From HO2-45-28 sp964412115 (lineage in GTDB: Bacteria > Patescibacteriota > Minisyncoccia > HO2-45-28): 64,000 bases of DNA. The translations under genes and the position numbers were made by a program. The notes under the pieces are model-generated. The model searched no databases. It worked only from the letters and a program-made list of their open reading frames with translations, and was not told where the DNA came from. Below are positions 8,619 to 17,967 of the stretch, piece after piece (positions within the stretch are counted from its first letter, which is position 1; the number at the start of each line of letters is the position of its first letter). The DNA lies in NCBI GenBank assembly GCA_964412115.1, contig CAYPMM010000001.1, positions 1 through 64,000 on the forward strand, written 5' to 3'.

Positions 8619-9605
8619 TTATAGAGTAATAATGTCGGTTCTGGCGCCAAGCGCATCCAAATTAAAACTCATTTCGCGCATATTGAATTTTTGCAAGGCA
8701 TCGCGAACCGACCGCTTAACATGGTCAGACGGGCAATAAAACATAAAATATCCTCCGCCTCCTGCGCCCATAATCTTTCCGCCGAGAGCCCCGGCCTTAC
8801 GCGCCGTTTCATAAATTTCGTCCAGCCAGTCGTTGGTCATGCCTTGAGCCATCTGTCTTTTCAAAATCCAGTGCTGGTGCATTAAATCTCCGAAGCAATC
8901 AAGGTTTGAACGCGTAAAGGCGCTCAAAATCGCTCGGCCTATTTCCTTGGTTTGATGCTTCAGCCGTAAAACTTTTTCTTCGTTTTGGCTGGATAAAATA
9001 GGTTCGCTGTCCCGACGAATGCCGGTATAGAAAAACAGAGTATTTTCAAAAAAAGCATTGACCGTTTCCGGAACAATTATCGGCTTAATCACTTCTACCG
9101 ACCCGTCCGTATCAATTTCCAAAACAACAAATCCGCCCAGAGCGCAGACATACGGGTCCTGCTTGCCGTCGGGCAAACCCAGATTTTGCGTCAGAATAAA
9201 CGACCGCCTTGCCGCCTCTAAATTGCTCATGGTTTGGCCTTGATAAGCCGTAAGCCCCTTCAGGAGGGCCACGGAGCAGGCTCCGGATGAACCAAGGCCG
9301 GTTCCGGCAGGCGAATCGGCGCTAAAAGATATTAAAACACGGCCGTTGACACCGGTCATTTTAAGCGCTTCTCGCCCAATGGTGTGTTTTATTTTACGCG
9401 GCGAGGACTCCGATTCATAACGCGTATAGTGCATGTGGATATAGTCGTCGGATGCCGGACGCTTAAAAAAAACATCCATATATATGTCAATAGAGGCGGC
9501 AAATATGAATCCGCCGTATTTTTGGTAATAAGACGGCATATCCGTAGAACCGCCGCCGAGAGGCAGACGAAAAGGGACCCGGCTGAAAACGACGGGCGAG
9601 GCCAT
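8619..9605 (-). CDS. hddA: GHMP-family heptose 7-phosphate kinase
   Basis: 328 residues. It starts with SRVPFRLPLGGGSTDMPSYY, the HddA-type opening in place of the galactokinase box. The GHMP ATP-binding motif PAGTGLGSSGACSVAL is near residues 98-113 and the C-terminal GGKIMGAGGGGYFMFY motif near residues 275-290. HddA phosphorylates D-glycero-alpha-D-manno-heptose 7-phosphate at C1 on the GDP-heptose route. A GGGAGA ribosome site precedes the ATG. It sits immediately upstream of gmhA-gmhB-tal on the same strand. L-fucose or other sugar kinases of the same family are less likely here. Confidence 0.85.
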   Translation of the reverse strand: MASPVVFSRVPFRLPLGGGSTDMPSYYQKYGGFIFAASIDIYMDVFFKRPASDDYIHMHYTRYESESSPRKIKHTIGREALKMTGVNGRVLISFSADSPAGTGLGSSGACSVALLKGLTAYQGQTMSNLEAARRSFILTQNLGLPDGKQDPYVCALGGFVVLEIDTDGSVEVIKPIIVPETVNAFFENTLFFYTGIRRDSEPILSSQNEEKVLRLKHQTKEIGRAILSAFTRSNLDCFGDLMHQHWILKRQMAQGMTNDWLDEIYETARKAGALGGKIMGAGGGGYFMFYCPSDHVKRSVRDALQKFNMREMSFNLDALGARTDIITL

Positions 9606-9659
9606 TTTATTCTCCCTAATTTTTAGAAGTTTATTTAAGAACTCTAAAAATACTCTAGT

Positions 9660-10781
9660 TTATTTTTCCGGCGGCGTCCAGCCGTTCTGCACTTCTTTTA
9701 AAATATTTTTGGCCGCCGAAACGCAGGTTATAATTTTACCGCTCAAAACCGAAAAACACCCCCGGCCGTGGCTGACAACGTCGGTCGGACGGATATCGGC
9801 GGATTTGGCCGAAAGGTCAACCGGCAATATGACGAACATTGACTCAACATATTCGGCGCCGCGTATCGCCGGAATCCACTTTGCGCATCTGGCCCGCATT
9901 TCCGGCCAGCGAGATTTTAACATTCCCAGTTTTTTTTCCAATGATGTGGCGCTGTTTTTTTGCGAATGGATTTCATGCACCGACAAAGGAACGTCGCCGA
10001 AAGTAAAAATATTTTTTCGGGCCGTCGGAATTAAAGTCGTAAACGGCCCGTCGACGACGGTTATGGCGTATTTTTGTTTAACATTCAATTTCACCGCGAT
10101 TATTTCTTTCAACCGAAACTCCAGTTTCTTTTTGGGAAAACCCAGCCAGCCGCAAAATTCATTGTAGTTGGCGTATGTCGCGTTAATAACGCAATCAAAA
10201 GCGTATTCTTTTCTTTTCCCTCCGGATTCAACGGTCAGAACTTTTTGACCGTCTTTGGAAAATCGCGCGCCGAGAACTTTATGGTTGGGTTTAAAATTAA
10301 TCTTGCCGTTATTATTCAGCCTGTTTTTTATAAGGCGTTTTAATTTTTCGTAGTCATAAACCGCCTCTTTTGTTCGGACGCACGCGTCAACCGAATCGGG
10401 GTTTAAAAATTCGGCGGGCGGATACTCCTTTTTGTGCCAGATATTATTTTTTTTGCAGTTGAACAAAAAATCTTTCGCTGAAATTTTGGAATCCGCTTTA
10501 GCCACGCCGTAGAAACTGGGAAAATCATAAACGATCGCGTTTTTATAAAAAGACGTAAAATCGCTTGTCGCGGCTTTTATTTCCTTTATCATTTCGGAGC
10601 TTCTGGGATAATGAAAACCGGCATGATGCCTATACTGATTTTTTCTGGAAGCTTCGGAAAGTATGCCGGAGTGTCTCTCAAATAAAGTAACCGGGTACTT
10701 CTTTCCCAAAATAAGGGCGCAGGTCGTCCCGAAAATTCCCCCGCCGATAATAGCGATACGCGGCTTTTTAATTTCCTTCAT
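9660..10781 (-). CDS. FAD-dependent oxidoreductase (DAO family)
   Basis: 373 residues. The N-terminal dinucleotide-binding motif is RIAIIGGGIFGTTCAL, with ALFER-type acidic end (LFERHSG) near residue 36. The conserved YRHHAGFHYPRS segment that follows resembles D-amino-acid-oxidase/glycine-oxidase-like enzymes acting on C-N or C-OH bonds. The mid part VDGPFTTLIPT and the late GRGCFSVLSGK segment complete the fold. The substrate is unknown; a role in modifying a glycan or lipid head group is inferred only from neighbours. Its start overlaps the GT2 gene by 14 bp, so the two are expected to be co-expressed. Confidence 0.82.
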   Translation of the reverse strand: MKEIKKPRIAIIGGGIFGTTCALILGKKYPVTLFERHSGILSEASRKNQYRHHAGFHYPRSSEMIKEIKAATSDFTSFYKNAIVYDFPSFYGVAKADSKISAKDFLFNCKKNNIWHKKEYPPAEFLNPDSVDACVRTKEAVYDYEKLKRLIKNRLNNNGKINFKPNHKVLGARFSKDGQKVLTVESGGKRKEYAFDCVINATYANYNEFCGWLGFPKKKLEFRLKEIIAVKLNVKQKYAITVVDGPFTTLIPTARKNIFTFGDVPLSVHEIHSQKNSATSLEKKLGMLKSRWPEMRARCAKWIPAIRGAEYVESMFVILPVDLSAKSADIRPTDVVSHGRGCFSVLSGKIITCVSAAKNILKEVQNGWTPPEK

Positions 10782-11709
10782 TTAACTTGTTTTCTTTTAT
10801 TTCGCGGATGCTGTAAGGCGGGCGATTTGTGGAAGCGTAATAAATGGGAAGCAGAATCTCCGCGAGCAATCCCATCATAAAAAGCAAAACTCCCAAAATG
10901 GCAAAAAGGGTTCCGACCACCGGCAGAGGCGTTGCCGTAAAATCTTCAATGCCAAAGAGCCGTAAAATAACAGCTGTCCCGAACGCGAGCATTGAAAGAA
11001 AAATGGAGACGGCTCCCCATCCGCCAAAAAATCTCAAAGGTCTTGAAAAATACCGAATAAAAAAAACAACGCTTAATAAATCAAATCCTGTTTTTATCAT
11101 TCTGGGGATGTTGGTTTTAGACTCGCCGAATTCCCTGAATTGGTGCGAAACGACAACCTCGCATATTTTAGCGCCTCTCTCTTTGGCGATGGCCGGAAGA
11201 GACGCTTGCGCGTCTCCCAAAAGCCGGAAATCTTTAATAAAATCGCTACGGTACGCTTTTAAACCGCATCCAAAATCGTGAAGGGGAACATCGAGCGCCA
11301 CCCGCGCGGCATAATTCGCGACGCGGGAAAAAAGAACGCGCGACCATCGGTCCTTTCTTTCCTTTCGCCAGCCGGACACCGCGCCGCATCCTTCTGATAT
11401 CTTTTCAAGAAATTTAGGAATGTCGGCCGGGTCGTTTTGGAGGTCGGCGTCCAATAAAATAATACTATCCCCTTTTGCTTCTTGAATGCCAACATCCAAA
11501 GCGATCGTTTCTCCGCAATTTCTTCGAAGAAAAATCATTTTAAGAGGCCGGAGATTTTCCATTTCTTTACGCGTTTTGTCCGTTGACGCGTCATCAACAA
11601 AAATAATTTCATAGGGCTCCGCTTGTCCCCGCATTGCGTCAACAATCCGGCGATGAAGCTCGCGGATGGTTTTTTCTTCATTGAAAACCGGCACAACGAT
11701 AGAAATCAT
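10768..11709 (-). CDS. GT2 glycosyltransferase with two C-terminal membrane helices
   Basis: 313 residues. The GT-A fold starts ISIVVPVFNEEKTI and has FVDDASTDKT, the DXD-type LLDADLQNDP near residues 88-97, and a GCGLKAYR acceptor-side motif. Two C-terminal transmembrane segments (about 230-255 and 265-292) match the GtrB/ArnC/DPM1-like group, which transfers a sugar from a nucleotide donor to undecaprenyl phosphate. Such products feed GT39-type membrane transferases, several of which lie in this window. It overlaps the FAD gene by 14 bp. Confidence 0.88.
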   Translation of the reverse strand: MISIVVPVFNEEKTIRELHRRIVDAMRGQAEPYEIIFVDDASTDKTRKEMENLRPLKMIFLRRNCGETIALDVGIQEAKGDSIILLDADLQNDPADIPKFLEKISEGCGAVSGWRKERKDRWSRVLFSRVANYAARVALDVPLHDFGCGLKAYRSDFIKDFRLLGDAQASLPAIAKERGAKICEVVVSHQFREFGESKTNIPRMIKTGFDLLSVVFFIRYFSRPLRFFGGWGAVSIFLSMLAFGTAVILRLFGIEDFTATPLPVVGTLFAILGVLLFMMGLLAEILLPIYYASTNRPPYSIREIKENKLNEGN

Positions 11710-11728
11710 ATTATCTAATTAAACAAAA

Positions 11729-11753
11729 AAGCGAGGCTGTGTCAACCTCGCTT
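11729..11753 (-). terminator. Intrinsic terminator after the radical SAM gene
   Basis: An 8-bp perfect stem (11729-11736 with 11746-11753) with a 9-nt loop, followed on the minus strand by a T-run. It lies in the 50-bp gap between the radical SAM gene and the GT2 gene. Confidence 0.75.
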
Positions 11754-11759
11754 AACGGT

Positions 11760-13283
11760 TCATTTTAATATATTTTCCGCTCTGGCGCGTATGCGTTCTT
11801 CAACATACTCTTTCGGATTCATTTCGCGCCACGCCCGGTCTCTTAACTCCACGATTCGTTCCGGCGGCACCGTCGTGTTATACATGACGGCGTTGACGAA
11901 ATTCATGGAATCGGGATCAAAATCGCGGTCTAAATATCCCTCGGCGATCGCCATGTCATAAAGCTGACTGCCCGGAAAGGGAATGGGTATAAAAGGAGAG
12001 CAGTAAGCAGCCCCGGCGTCCACAAGCCTTTTTCCCAATTCAACGCTTTGAAGAATTTCTTCTTCCGTTTCGTCGGGAAAACCGATCATCATGTTGATGG
12101 GGCATTTAATCCCGAGACGGGTCGCGATGCGAACGAGCTCGACTACGTCCAAAGTGCTCAAATTTAGTTTGGCGGTCGCGTACTTATCCAAAATGCGCTG
12201 TGAGCCGGATTCCACCGGAAAAGAAATCTCATCAAAACCGGCGTCTCGCAAAAGTTCCAGATACTGGGCGTCAATTTCCAACTTGCCGTTTTTTCCCCGC
12301 CTTTGAAAATGAACGAGGTTCACGCCGTTGATTGCAGCTATTCGCAACCCCATGCCAAGCACATTTTCAAATATGGTTTTTACGCGCGATTTATTCGCAA
12401 GCAGGCTGTCATCTTCAAAAAAAAGCTTATAAACCCCGAGGTCGCGCAGTCTCCTTACTTCCTCAAGCACTCTGGCAACCGACTTTATCCGATAGGCGCC
12501 GATATTTCCGCTTCCAAGCGGGTCTTCTTTTTCCTTGGAGATATGGCAATAGGCGCACCGAAAAGGGCATCCGCGAGAGGTCATAATAGGCGCGTACCTT
12601 ACTTTGGGCGCAAACTCCACGCCGGATCTGGAAGAAACAATGCGGTCGTAATGCCTAAACGGCAGTTTTTCCCACGTGGGAAACGGCAGTTCGTCAAGAT
12701 TCATGTGCGTATCGCACGGCGCAACCGGATTTGTAACGCGCCGCTTTTCCGCCTGATACGTGATGCCCGAAACACGGCCGTAACCCAGCCCGGCAACCCA
12801 CGCCTCAACAATCTTAACAAAAATTTTTTCTCCTTCGGTAAGGCAGATGATATCCACCGCTCCGCTCTCAAAAAAACGGCCCGGCAAATTTTTAGCGTTC
12901 GTTCCGCCGGACACAACCAAAATATCCGGATTAACGTCTTTTGCGGTTACGGCGACTTCCAGGGCCATTCTGGTTTGAGGAGTAAAGTTTGAATTGATGC
13001 CGATGATGTCGTATTTGCCGTCGGCAATGAATGTTCGAAGCCGTTCTTGAGACATCCCTATGCGCGTAAGCCCGTTCGGCTGGCGCACCGCGCGATAAAA
13101 CGTGTCGTCCAAATTATCCGTCTCCGCTCCGACCGACGCGTCAAGAATATCGGCTTCGAATCCGGCCCGTTCAAGCGCGCCGGCAAGATATAAAAGACCA
13201 AGCGATCCGTCGGGTCTTGGCTGTTCAATTGACGCCAGTTGGTTTGGAGGATAAATAAGCAGAATTTTCGGGTTTTTCCTCAC
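11760..13283 (-). CDS. B12-binding radical SAM protein
   Basis: 507 residues. The N-terminal cobalamin-binding-like domain (about 1-160) begins KILLIYPPNQLAS and has GSLGLLYLAGALERAGF. The radical SAM core has the [4Fe-4S] cysteines C239, C243 and C246 in RGCPFRCAYC. A DxHxxG-type B12 motif is not obvious in the first domain, so cobalamin binding is uncertain. The family includes methylases and other modifiers of unactivated carbons. The GTG start at 13283 has a GGAGAAGG site upstream. A terminator separates it from the GT2-FAD pair. Substrate unknown. Confidence 0.85.
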   Translation of the reverse strand: MRKNPKILLIYPPNQLASIEQPRPDGSLGLLYLAGALERAGFEADILDASVGAETDNLDDTFYRAVRQPNGLTRIGMSQERLRTFIADGKYDIIGINSNFTPQTRMALEVAVTAKDVNPDILVVSGGTNAKNLPGRFFESGAVDIICLTEGEKIFVKIVEAWVAGLGYGRVSGITYQAEKRRVTNPVAPCDTHMNLDELPFPTWEKLPFRHYDRIVSSRSGVEFAPKVRYAPIMTSRGCPFRCAYCHISKEKEDPLGSGNIGAYRIKSVARVLEEVRRLRDLGVYKLFFEDDSLLANKSRVKTIFENVLGMGLRIAAINGVNLVHFQRRGKNGKLEIDAQYLELLRDAGFDEISFPVESGSQRILDKYATAKLNLSTLDVVELVRIATRLGIKCPINMMIGFPDETEEEILQSVELGKRLVDAGAAYCSPFIPIPFPGSQLYDMAIAEGYLDRDFDPDSMNFVNAVMYNTTVPPERIVELRDRAWREMNPKEYVEERIRARAENILK

Positions 13284-13331
13284 GCGCCTTCTCCATTCAA
13301 TTTTTAACGTTCAAACGCTAAAAACAGCATA

Positions 13332-14006
13332 TCATTTTAAAAAGGGTCCGTCCATGTCTTCCGGATAACTGAAGGCGATATTTTTTGTTCCTTTTACCAT
13401 AAAAACGGGGTGTTTTTTTACAAATTTATCCATCATGGACGTAAGATAGTACTCGCCATTTTTATGTTTTACGGGTTTGTATTTAAAAATGTCGGTATTT
13501 ACCGCCATCACTCCGGCAGCGACAAAATTGGACGAGAAGCGTTTGGGTTTTTCAATAACGCCGAGAATACGGCCTTCTTTAGAAATTTTAGGGATACCGG
13601 ATTGGCTTGAATCCGTCATTTCGCGGCAAAGCCAGCTGAATTCGTGTTTTAAACATTTTCGCATCTGATTTTTAGCCGGCATTTCATCTCCGTAAATAAT
13701 CAAAAAACGTTCGCCTCGTTTTTTAAAAAAACTCTTAGCCAGCAAAACCGCGTAAGCCGTCCCATTAAGTTTTTTTTGAACGACGTACTTTATTGTTTTT
13801 CCTTGATAAAAATTGCCGTATCGTTTTTTTATCTTTCCGCCCTTATAGCCGATAACAATTATAATTTCATCCACCGATTTCGGCAAAACATCAAAGATAT
13901 TATCCAGAAGTGTTTTTTTGCCTATTTTTAAAAGCGGCTTTGGCGTATCGTCGGTCAAATGGCGCATCCTTTTTCCGCGCCCCGCGGCCAAAATTACCGC
14001 TTTCAT
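13332..14006 (-). CDS. Sugar-1-phosphate nucleotidyltransferase
   Basis: 224 residues. The pyrophosphorylase signature is AVILAAGRGKRM..LT...PKPLLKIG at residues 4-27. LIIYGDEMP holds the metal-binding aspartate, and GVIEKPKR and the late YPEDMDG match the NTP_transferase family. The length and single domain fit HddC, RmlA-short or MurNAc-1-P uridylyltransferase types. With an HddA-like kinase 4 kb away, an HddC-like role (activating heptose 1-phosphate) is plausible, but dTDP- or UDP-sugar synthesis is equally possible from sequence alone. It overlaps the aminotransferase gene by 4 bp (ATGA). Confidence 0.8.
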   Translation of the reverse strand: MKAVILAAGRGKRMRHLTDDTPKPLLKIGKKTLLDNIFDVLPKSVDEIIIVIGYKGGKIKKRYGNFYQGKTIKYVVQKKLNGTAYAVLLAKSFFKKRGERFLIIYGDEMPAKNQMRKCLKHEFSWLCREMTDSSQSGIPKISKEGRILGVIEKPKRFSSNFVAAGVMAVNTDIFKYKPVKHKNGEYYLTSMMDKFVKKHPVFMVKGTKNIAFSYPEDMDGPFLK

Positions 14007-15112
14007 TCCCTGCCTTCTTTATAAAATTCTATAATACTGCCGGCGATATATTTTATTTCCTCTTCTTCAAGCTCGGGAAAAATCGGCAGGGATAAAATTT
14101 CGTCAACCGCCGATTCCGCGGCAGGAAAATCGCCTTTCTTGTGGCCGAGGCCCTTATAAACCGGCTGAAGATGAATTGGAACCGGATAATGCACCAGGGT
14201 CGGGATCTTTTTTTCGCCTAAATACTCCATCAGAGCGTTTCTGTCGCGAACTCTTATGACATACTGATGAAAAACCGGCTCGGCGTAATCGGCAACTGTC
14301 GGAATCGCTACTGAAGTTCCGCCAAGCAATTTATTATACAGTTCGGCGTTTTTTCTTCTTTTTTCGCCCCATTCTTCGAGGTGTTTCAATTTAACTCTCA
14401 ATATGGCCGCTTGTATGGTGTCTAACCTGGAGTTAAATCCGATAATCTGGAATAAATCTTTTTGAGTTCTCCCGAAGTCCCTAAGAAATCTGACTTTGCC
14501 CGCCAACTCGTCGCTATTGGTAACAACAGCGCCTCCGTCTCCGTAAGCGCCCAAATTCTTGCTGGGGTAAAAACTGAACACGGCGATATCGCCAAGCCCC
14601 CCGACCCGCCTGCCTTTATGCCGCGCGCCGTGCGCTTGGCAGGCGTCTTCCAAAATTTTCAAGTTGTGTTTTTGAGCGATTGATTTAATTTCGTCCATAT
14701 CCGCGGGCTGTCCGTAAAGATGAACCGGCAAAATAACTTTTGTGCGCGGGGTAATACTCGCCTCAATTTTTTTAGGGTCAATATTAAAAGTTTTCGGGTC
14801 AATGTCGGAAAAAACCGGCGTTGCGCCCAGCATTGATATGCTCGTAGACGTTGAAACGAAAGAATGCGGAGTGGTTATGACCTCGTCTCCGGCCCCTACG
14901 CCCAGCGCATGCAAAGACAAAAAAAGAGCGTCCGTGCCGGAGGCGACTCCAACGCAATGTTTCGCCTCGCAAAAATCGGCGAAGTCTTTTTCAAAATTTT
15001 TCACCTCGTCTCCAAGAATAAATTCGTGTTTATCAAGCGCCCCTTTAACGGCGGCGTCAATTTCATCTTTATATTTGCGGTATTGGCGCCCTAAATCGAC
15101 AAATTCAATCAT
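14003..15112 (-). CDS. DegT/DnrJ/EryC1-family sugar aminotransferase
   Basis: 369 residues. The PLP lysine is K185 in FYPSKNLGAYGDGG, and ILEDACQAHG supplies the aspartate that contacts the pyridine nitrogen. SGTDALFLSL forms the phosphate cup. The family transaminates 3- or 4-keto nucleotide sugars (QdtB, DesV, ArnB, PglE groups). I chose the ATG at 15112 over the TTG one codon earlier. Its stop overlaps the nucleotidyltransferase start, so these two steps of one amino-sugar pathway are probably coupled. No ribosome site is evident. Confidence 0.9.
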   Translation of the reverse strand: MIEFVDLGRQYRKYKDEIDAAVKGALDKHEFILGDEVKNFEKDFADFCEAKHCVGVASGTDALFLSLHALGVGAGDEVITTPHSFVSTSTSISMLGATPVFSDIDPKTFNIDPKKIEASITPRTKVILPVHLYGQPADMDEIKSIAQKHNLKILEDACQAHGARHKGRRVGGLGDIAVFSFYPSKNLGAYGDGGAVVTNSDELAGKVRFLRDFGRTQKDLFQIIGFNSRLDTIQAAILRVKLKHLEEWGEKRRKNAELYNKLLGGTSVAIPTVADYAEPVFHQYVIRVRDRNALMEYLGEKKIPTLVHYPVPIHLQPVYKGLGHKKGDFPAAESAVDEILSLPIFPELEEEEIKYIAGSIIEFYKEGRE

Positions 15113-15154
15113 CAACGAAACATTACCATATAAAACCGAAAAATGTCCATACTT

Positions 15155-16894
15155 TTAAAATCCATAAACCCTGATATCACCGCTCTCGTAAAGTACTGCC
15201 AGGTTTTTTACAAAGTCGGCTACCTGCGCGGGTACTTCTCCTTGAATTAAGACGTAGTCCAATCTGTATCTCGATAATTCCGATTTAAAATCTTTTTTTA
15301 AAAAATCCCGATAGTTTTGCGGCAGTTCCGCAAGTCTTTTTTCCAATTTTTCATCGCTAAAATCGGGAAAGTCTTTGACATTATAAATCCCTTTCCAGTT
15401 GGCGGCAAGGCGCGTTCGTGGTTCTTGTTTATTGCCGGCCATATAATCTTCAATATTTTGAGCCGTAACTCCTTTTAGGAACAGGAGCGTAAAATAATTA
15501 TGCAAAATTCGCTCTTCCGGCATCAGCGAGAGCGCCGCGGTTGCTTCATATAAATTGCAGTGAGTAAAAGCCGGAATGGCGTAGTCAAAACTGCTCAATC
15601 CATCCCATTCGCTAACCGCAAGCACAACGCAGTCTTTTTCTTGCCGATTAAGCCAGTCAAACAGAGCGGAATAATTTTGCAGATCGGCATAGCGTGAAGA
15701 AAATTGCGCGTATGTTATTGCCTGCGTGTAAATACCGAACAGCACAGACGAAACCGCGGCGGCAAATACCAAGACCGCCCAAAAATACCTGCTTTTTTCG
15801 CGGATAACGTTGTGGGCCAAAACCATAAACGCGACTATGGCAATCGGTATGGTGTACTGTACAAAATGATACGGCCAGACGGTCCGGCCGGTAATGATTT
15901 GCTGGTTATAAGCCACGAGACCTCCGAGCATCATTGATAAACAAAACCAATACCAGTTTCGGTTAAAGCCTTCTTTAAATTTGTCCGCAAAAAACCAGGC
16001 GGTAATAAGATAAATCGCGATAACCGCCAGAAGAAGTTTATTAAACACGGGATAGTGGGTATAAAAAAGACCGCTTCGCAGAACCGAATCATAAAACCAC
16101 GGACTAAGGCTCGCCCGCCAGGCGTTTACCCAATAAGGCAGCGAGAGCAGGGCTCCGGACAGAAGAACAGCCGACAGCCGTATCGCGGTCAAATATTCTT
16201 TTTTAAAAAAATAAAACAGAATTAAAACGCCGGTTATGGACGCCGCCAGTCCCCAGCTAAAAAAATAACTGCCGATCATCAAAGCTAGAAAAAGAGCCGC
16301 GCCCGCCGTGGCGGATCGATATCGTTTGGTGTTCTGCGTTATCGCCAAAACTAAAATCAAAAAGGAAAATAAAAAGATTGCGCCAAGAACCGGATTGACC
16401 GGACGAGACCAAATTAAAAAATCCCCGCCAATACTGCCGCGGCCGGATAAAAAATCAATAACCGAACGATAGTCCACCAAATCATATCCCAGCGTTACCA
16501 ATAATGCTCCTGAAGCGGCGTTTATTTTTCCGCCCCAATCCTGCTTGACGGACAATTTCCAGATTAAAAAATAAATCAGCAGAAAAAGCACGAACGGCAA
16601 ATAAAACCGGCTGGCGAGTAAAATATTAACCGGCGAAACATCCAAAAGCATGGCGGGCAAGGCGTAAAAAAACTCGCCCGTCGGAGGAGTGACCGGCGGC
16701 TGATTTTTATATTCAAAAAAGAAAGGAGAGCCAAGAGACGGATGTCCGTCCACAATCTCCTGAATCCTGGCCAAATACTCATCTTCGTTGGCGGTCTGCA
16801 TTATCGGTATGCCGCCGTATTCGTCTCCCAACGACAGAATGAAAATAACGTTCGGCGCCGCGTAAAGAACTCCGACCAAAAACGCTATCGCCAA
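15155..16894 (-). CDS. Polytopic membrane protein, glycosyltransferase-C-like
   Basis: About 579 residues with some ten hydrophobic helices in the first 400 and a soluble C-terminal domain of ~170. The early loop after helix 1 carries acidic residues (GDEYGG, NEDEY), as in GT-C polyprenol-phosphate-sugar transferases, which makes that the likeliest class; I do not recognise a specific family. The annotated start is a TTG. The frame stays open upstream to an in-frame stop near 16965 without an ATG, so an ATT or TTG start is needed and the N-terminus is uncertain. A minus-strand extended -10 lies at 16973-16978. Confidence 0.62.
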   Translation of the reverse strand: MAIAFLVGVLYAAPNVIFILSLGDEYGGIPIMQTANEDEYLARIQEIVDGHPSLGSPFFFEYKNQPPVTPPTGEFFYALPAMLLDVSPVNILLASRFYLPFVLFLLIYFLIWKLSVKQDWGGKINAASGALLVTLGYDLVDYRSVIDFLSGRGSIGGDFLIWSRPVNPVLGAIFLFSFLILVLAITQNTKRYRSATAGAALFLALMIGSYFFSWGLAASITGVLILFYFFKKEYLTAIRLSAVLLSGALLSLPYWVNAWRASLSPWFYDSVLRSGLFYTHYPVFNKLLLAVIAIYLITAWFFADKFKEGFNRNWYWFCLSMMLGGLVAYNQQIITGRTVWPYHFVQYTIPIAIVAFMVLAHNVIREKSRYFWAVLVFAAAVSSVLFGIYTQAITYAQFSSRYADLQNYSALFDWLNRQEKDCVVLAVSEWDGLSSFDYAIPAFTHCNLYEATAALSLMPEERILHNYFTLLFLKGVTAQNIEDYMAGNKQEPRTRLAANWKGIYNVKDFPDFSDEKLEKRLAELPQNYRDFLKKDFKSELSRYRLDYVLIQGEVPAQVADFVKNLAVLYESGDIRVYGF

Positions 16895-16972
16895 AGCCAG
16901 CCAGTGTTTTTTAAAAAAAATATTTGTAATGATGTTTTGCCAATTAATAAAATAACGGGTACTATTTTAGGT

Positions 16973-16980
16973 ATTATAGC
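16973..16980 (-). promoter_or_regulatory. Extended -10 element (TGC-TATAAT)
   Basis: On the minus strand the bases read TGC then a perfect TATAAT, just upstream of the membrane protein gene and abutting the divergent oxidoreductase start at 16981. No -35 match was found, as expected for an extended -10 promoter. Confidence 0.4.
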
Positions 16981-17967
16981 ATGAAACCGACCGTACGGCT
17001 AAAAAAAATAAGATGGGGCATCATAGGTCTGGGGGCGCAGGCAAACAATATCGCGCGCTCAATCATCGGTTCCAAAAACGGAGTCCTTTTCGCCGTAGCC
17101 GGTAAAAGTCCGCGGCGAGCAAAGCAGTTTGCGGAAAAATACGGCGCCGCCCATTCCGGCGCAATCCGCGGTCTGCTCAATAATTCCCAAGTTGATGCCG
17201 TATTTATCGCCTCCCCCAGCTACGAACACGCCAAACATGTTTTATTGGCGTCTGCGGCAAAAAAACATATTCTTTGCGAAAAACCGCTTGCTCTCTCCGT
17301 TAAAGACGGGCGCCGAATCGCGTCTGCGGTTAAAAAAAACCGCGTGCGTCTCGCGGTCGGATTTCATTTGCGCCATCACCCGGACATTCAAAAGACAAAA
17401 GCCCTGATAAGTTCCGGAAAACTGGGGATAATTTCGCTGATCCAAGCGCAGTGGTGTGTCGGGCGTCCCGGCGCCGCAAAACTCCCCCCCTTGCCGGCAC
17501 ACATGAAATGGCGCGAAAATTTCAAAAAATCAGGCGGCGGGGCCGTTATCGCCCGCGGAACTCACCTGTTTGACCTCATCTCGTATCTTACCGGAAAAGA
17601 GCCCATTTCGGTTTCGGCGCTAACCGACGGCGGAAAAAAATCAAAAATCGACACAACCGCGGTCGGAATTTTGGAATATAAAAAATTTTTTGCCACAATC
17701 ATAACCAGCAGGATCATTCCGCGACTTGACGACTCAATCGGCATTTACGGGAACAAGGGCCATATTGAGCTTCGGGGTGTCATGGCGCCAAACGGTAAAA
17801 AAAATTTGTGGCAAATGGAAATTGAAGATTTCGGAGACGCGATTTTGCGAAAAAAAACAATGAAAAGCGCCTCTCTCAAGGACGGTCTTATGAACGTTGC
17901 GGTCACCGAAGCCTTTGTCAAGTCGGCCTACACGGGAAAAAAAACAAAAATAAAAACTATTTTTTAG
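16981..17967 (+). CDS. Gfo/Idh/MocA-family oxidoreductase
   Basis: 328 residues. The Rossmann motif is RWGIIGLGAQANNIAR at 11-26. AVFIASPSYEHAKHVLLA and the catalytic-site motif CEKPLAL at about 100-106 are diagnostic. HxGGGAVI-like KSGGGAVIARGTHLFDL near residue 180 completes the active site. The family reduces keto groups or oxidises sugars bound to nucleotides using NAD(P). A role in making a keto or amino sugar for the adjacent aminotransferase is likely. It converges with the epimerase gene, overlapping by 11 bp, and diverges from the membrane protein gene. Confidence 0.88.
   Translation: MKPTVRLKKIRWGIIGLGAQANNIARSIIGSKNGVLFAVAGKSPRRAKQFAEKYGAAHSGAIRGLLNNSQVDAVFIASPSYEHAKHVLLASAAKKHILCEKPLALSVKDGRRIASAVKKNRVRLAVGFHLRHHPDIQKTKALISSGKLGIISLIQAQWCVGRPGAAKLPPLPAHMKWRENFKKSGGGAVIARGTHLFDLISYLTGKEPISVSALTDGGKKSKIDTTAVGILEYKKFFATIITSRIIPRLDDSIGIYGNKGHIELRGVMAPNGKKNLWQMEIEDFGDAILRKKTMKSASLKDGLMNVAVTEAFVKSAYTGKKTKIKTIF

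Noticed and set aside
12303..12992. 229-codon plus-strand frame
   Set aside because: Antisense to the radical SAM gene, with poor protein-like composition.
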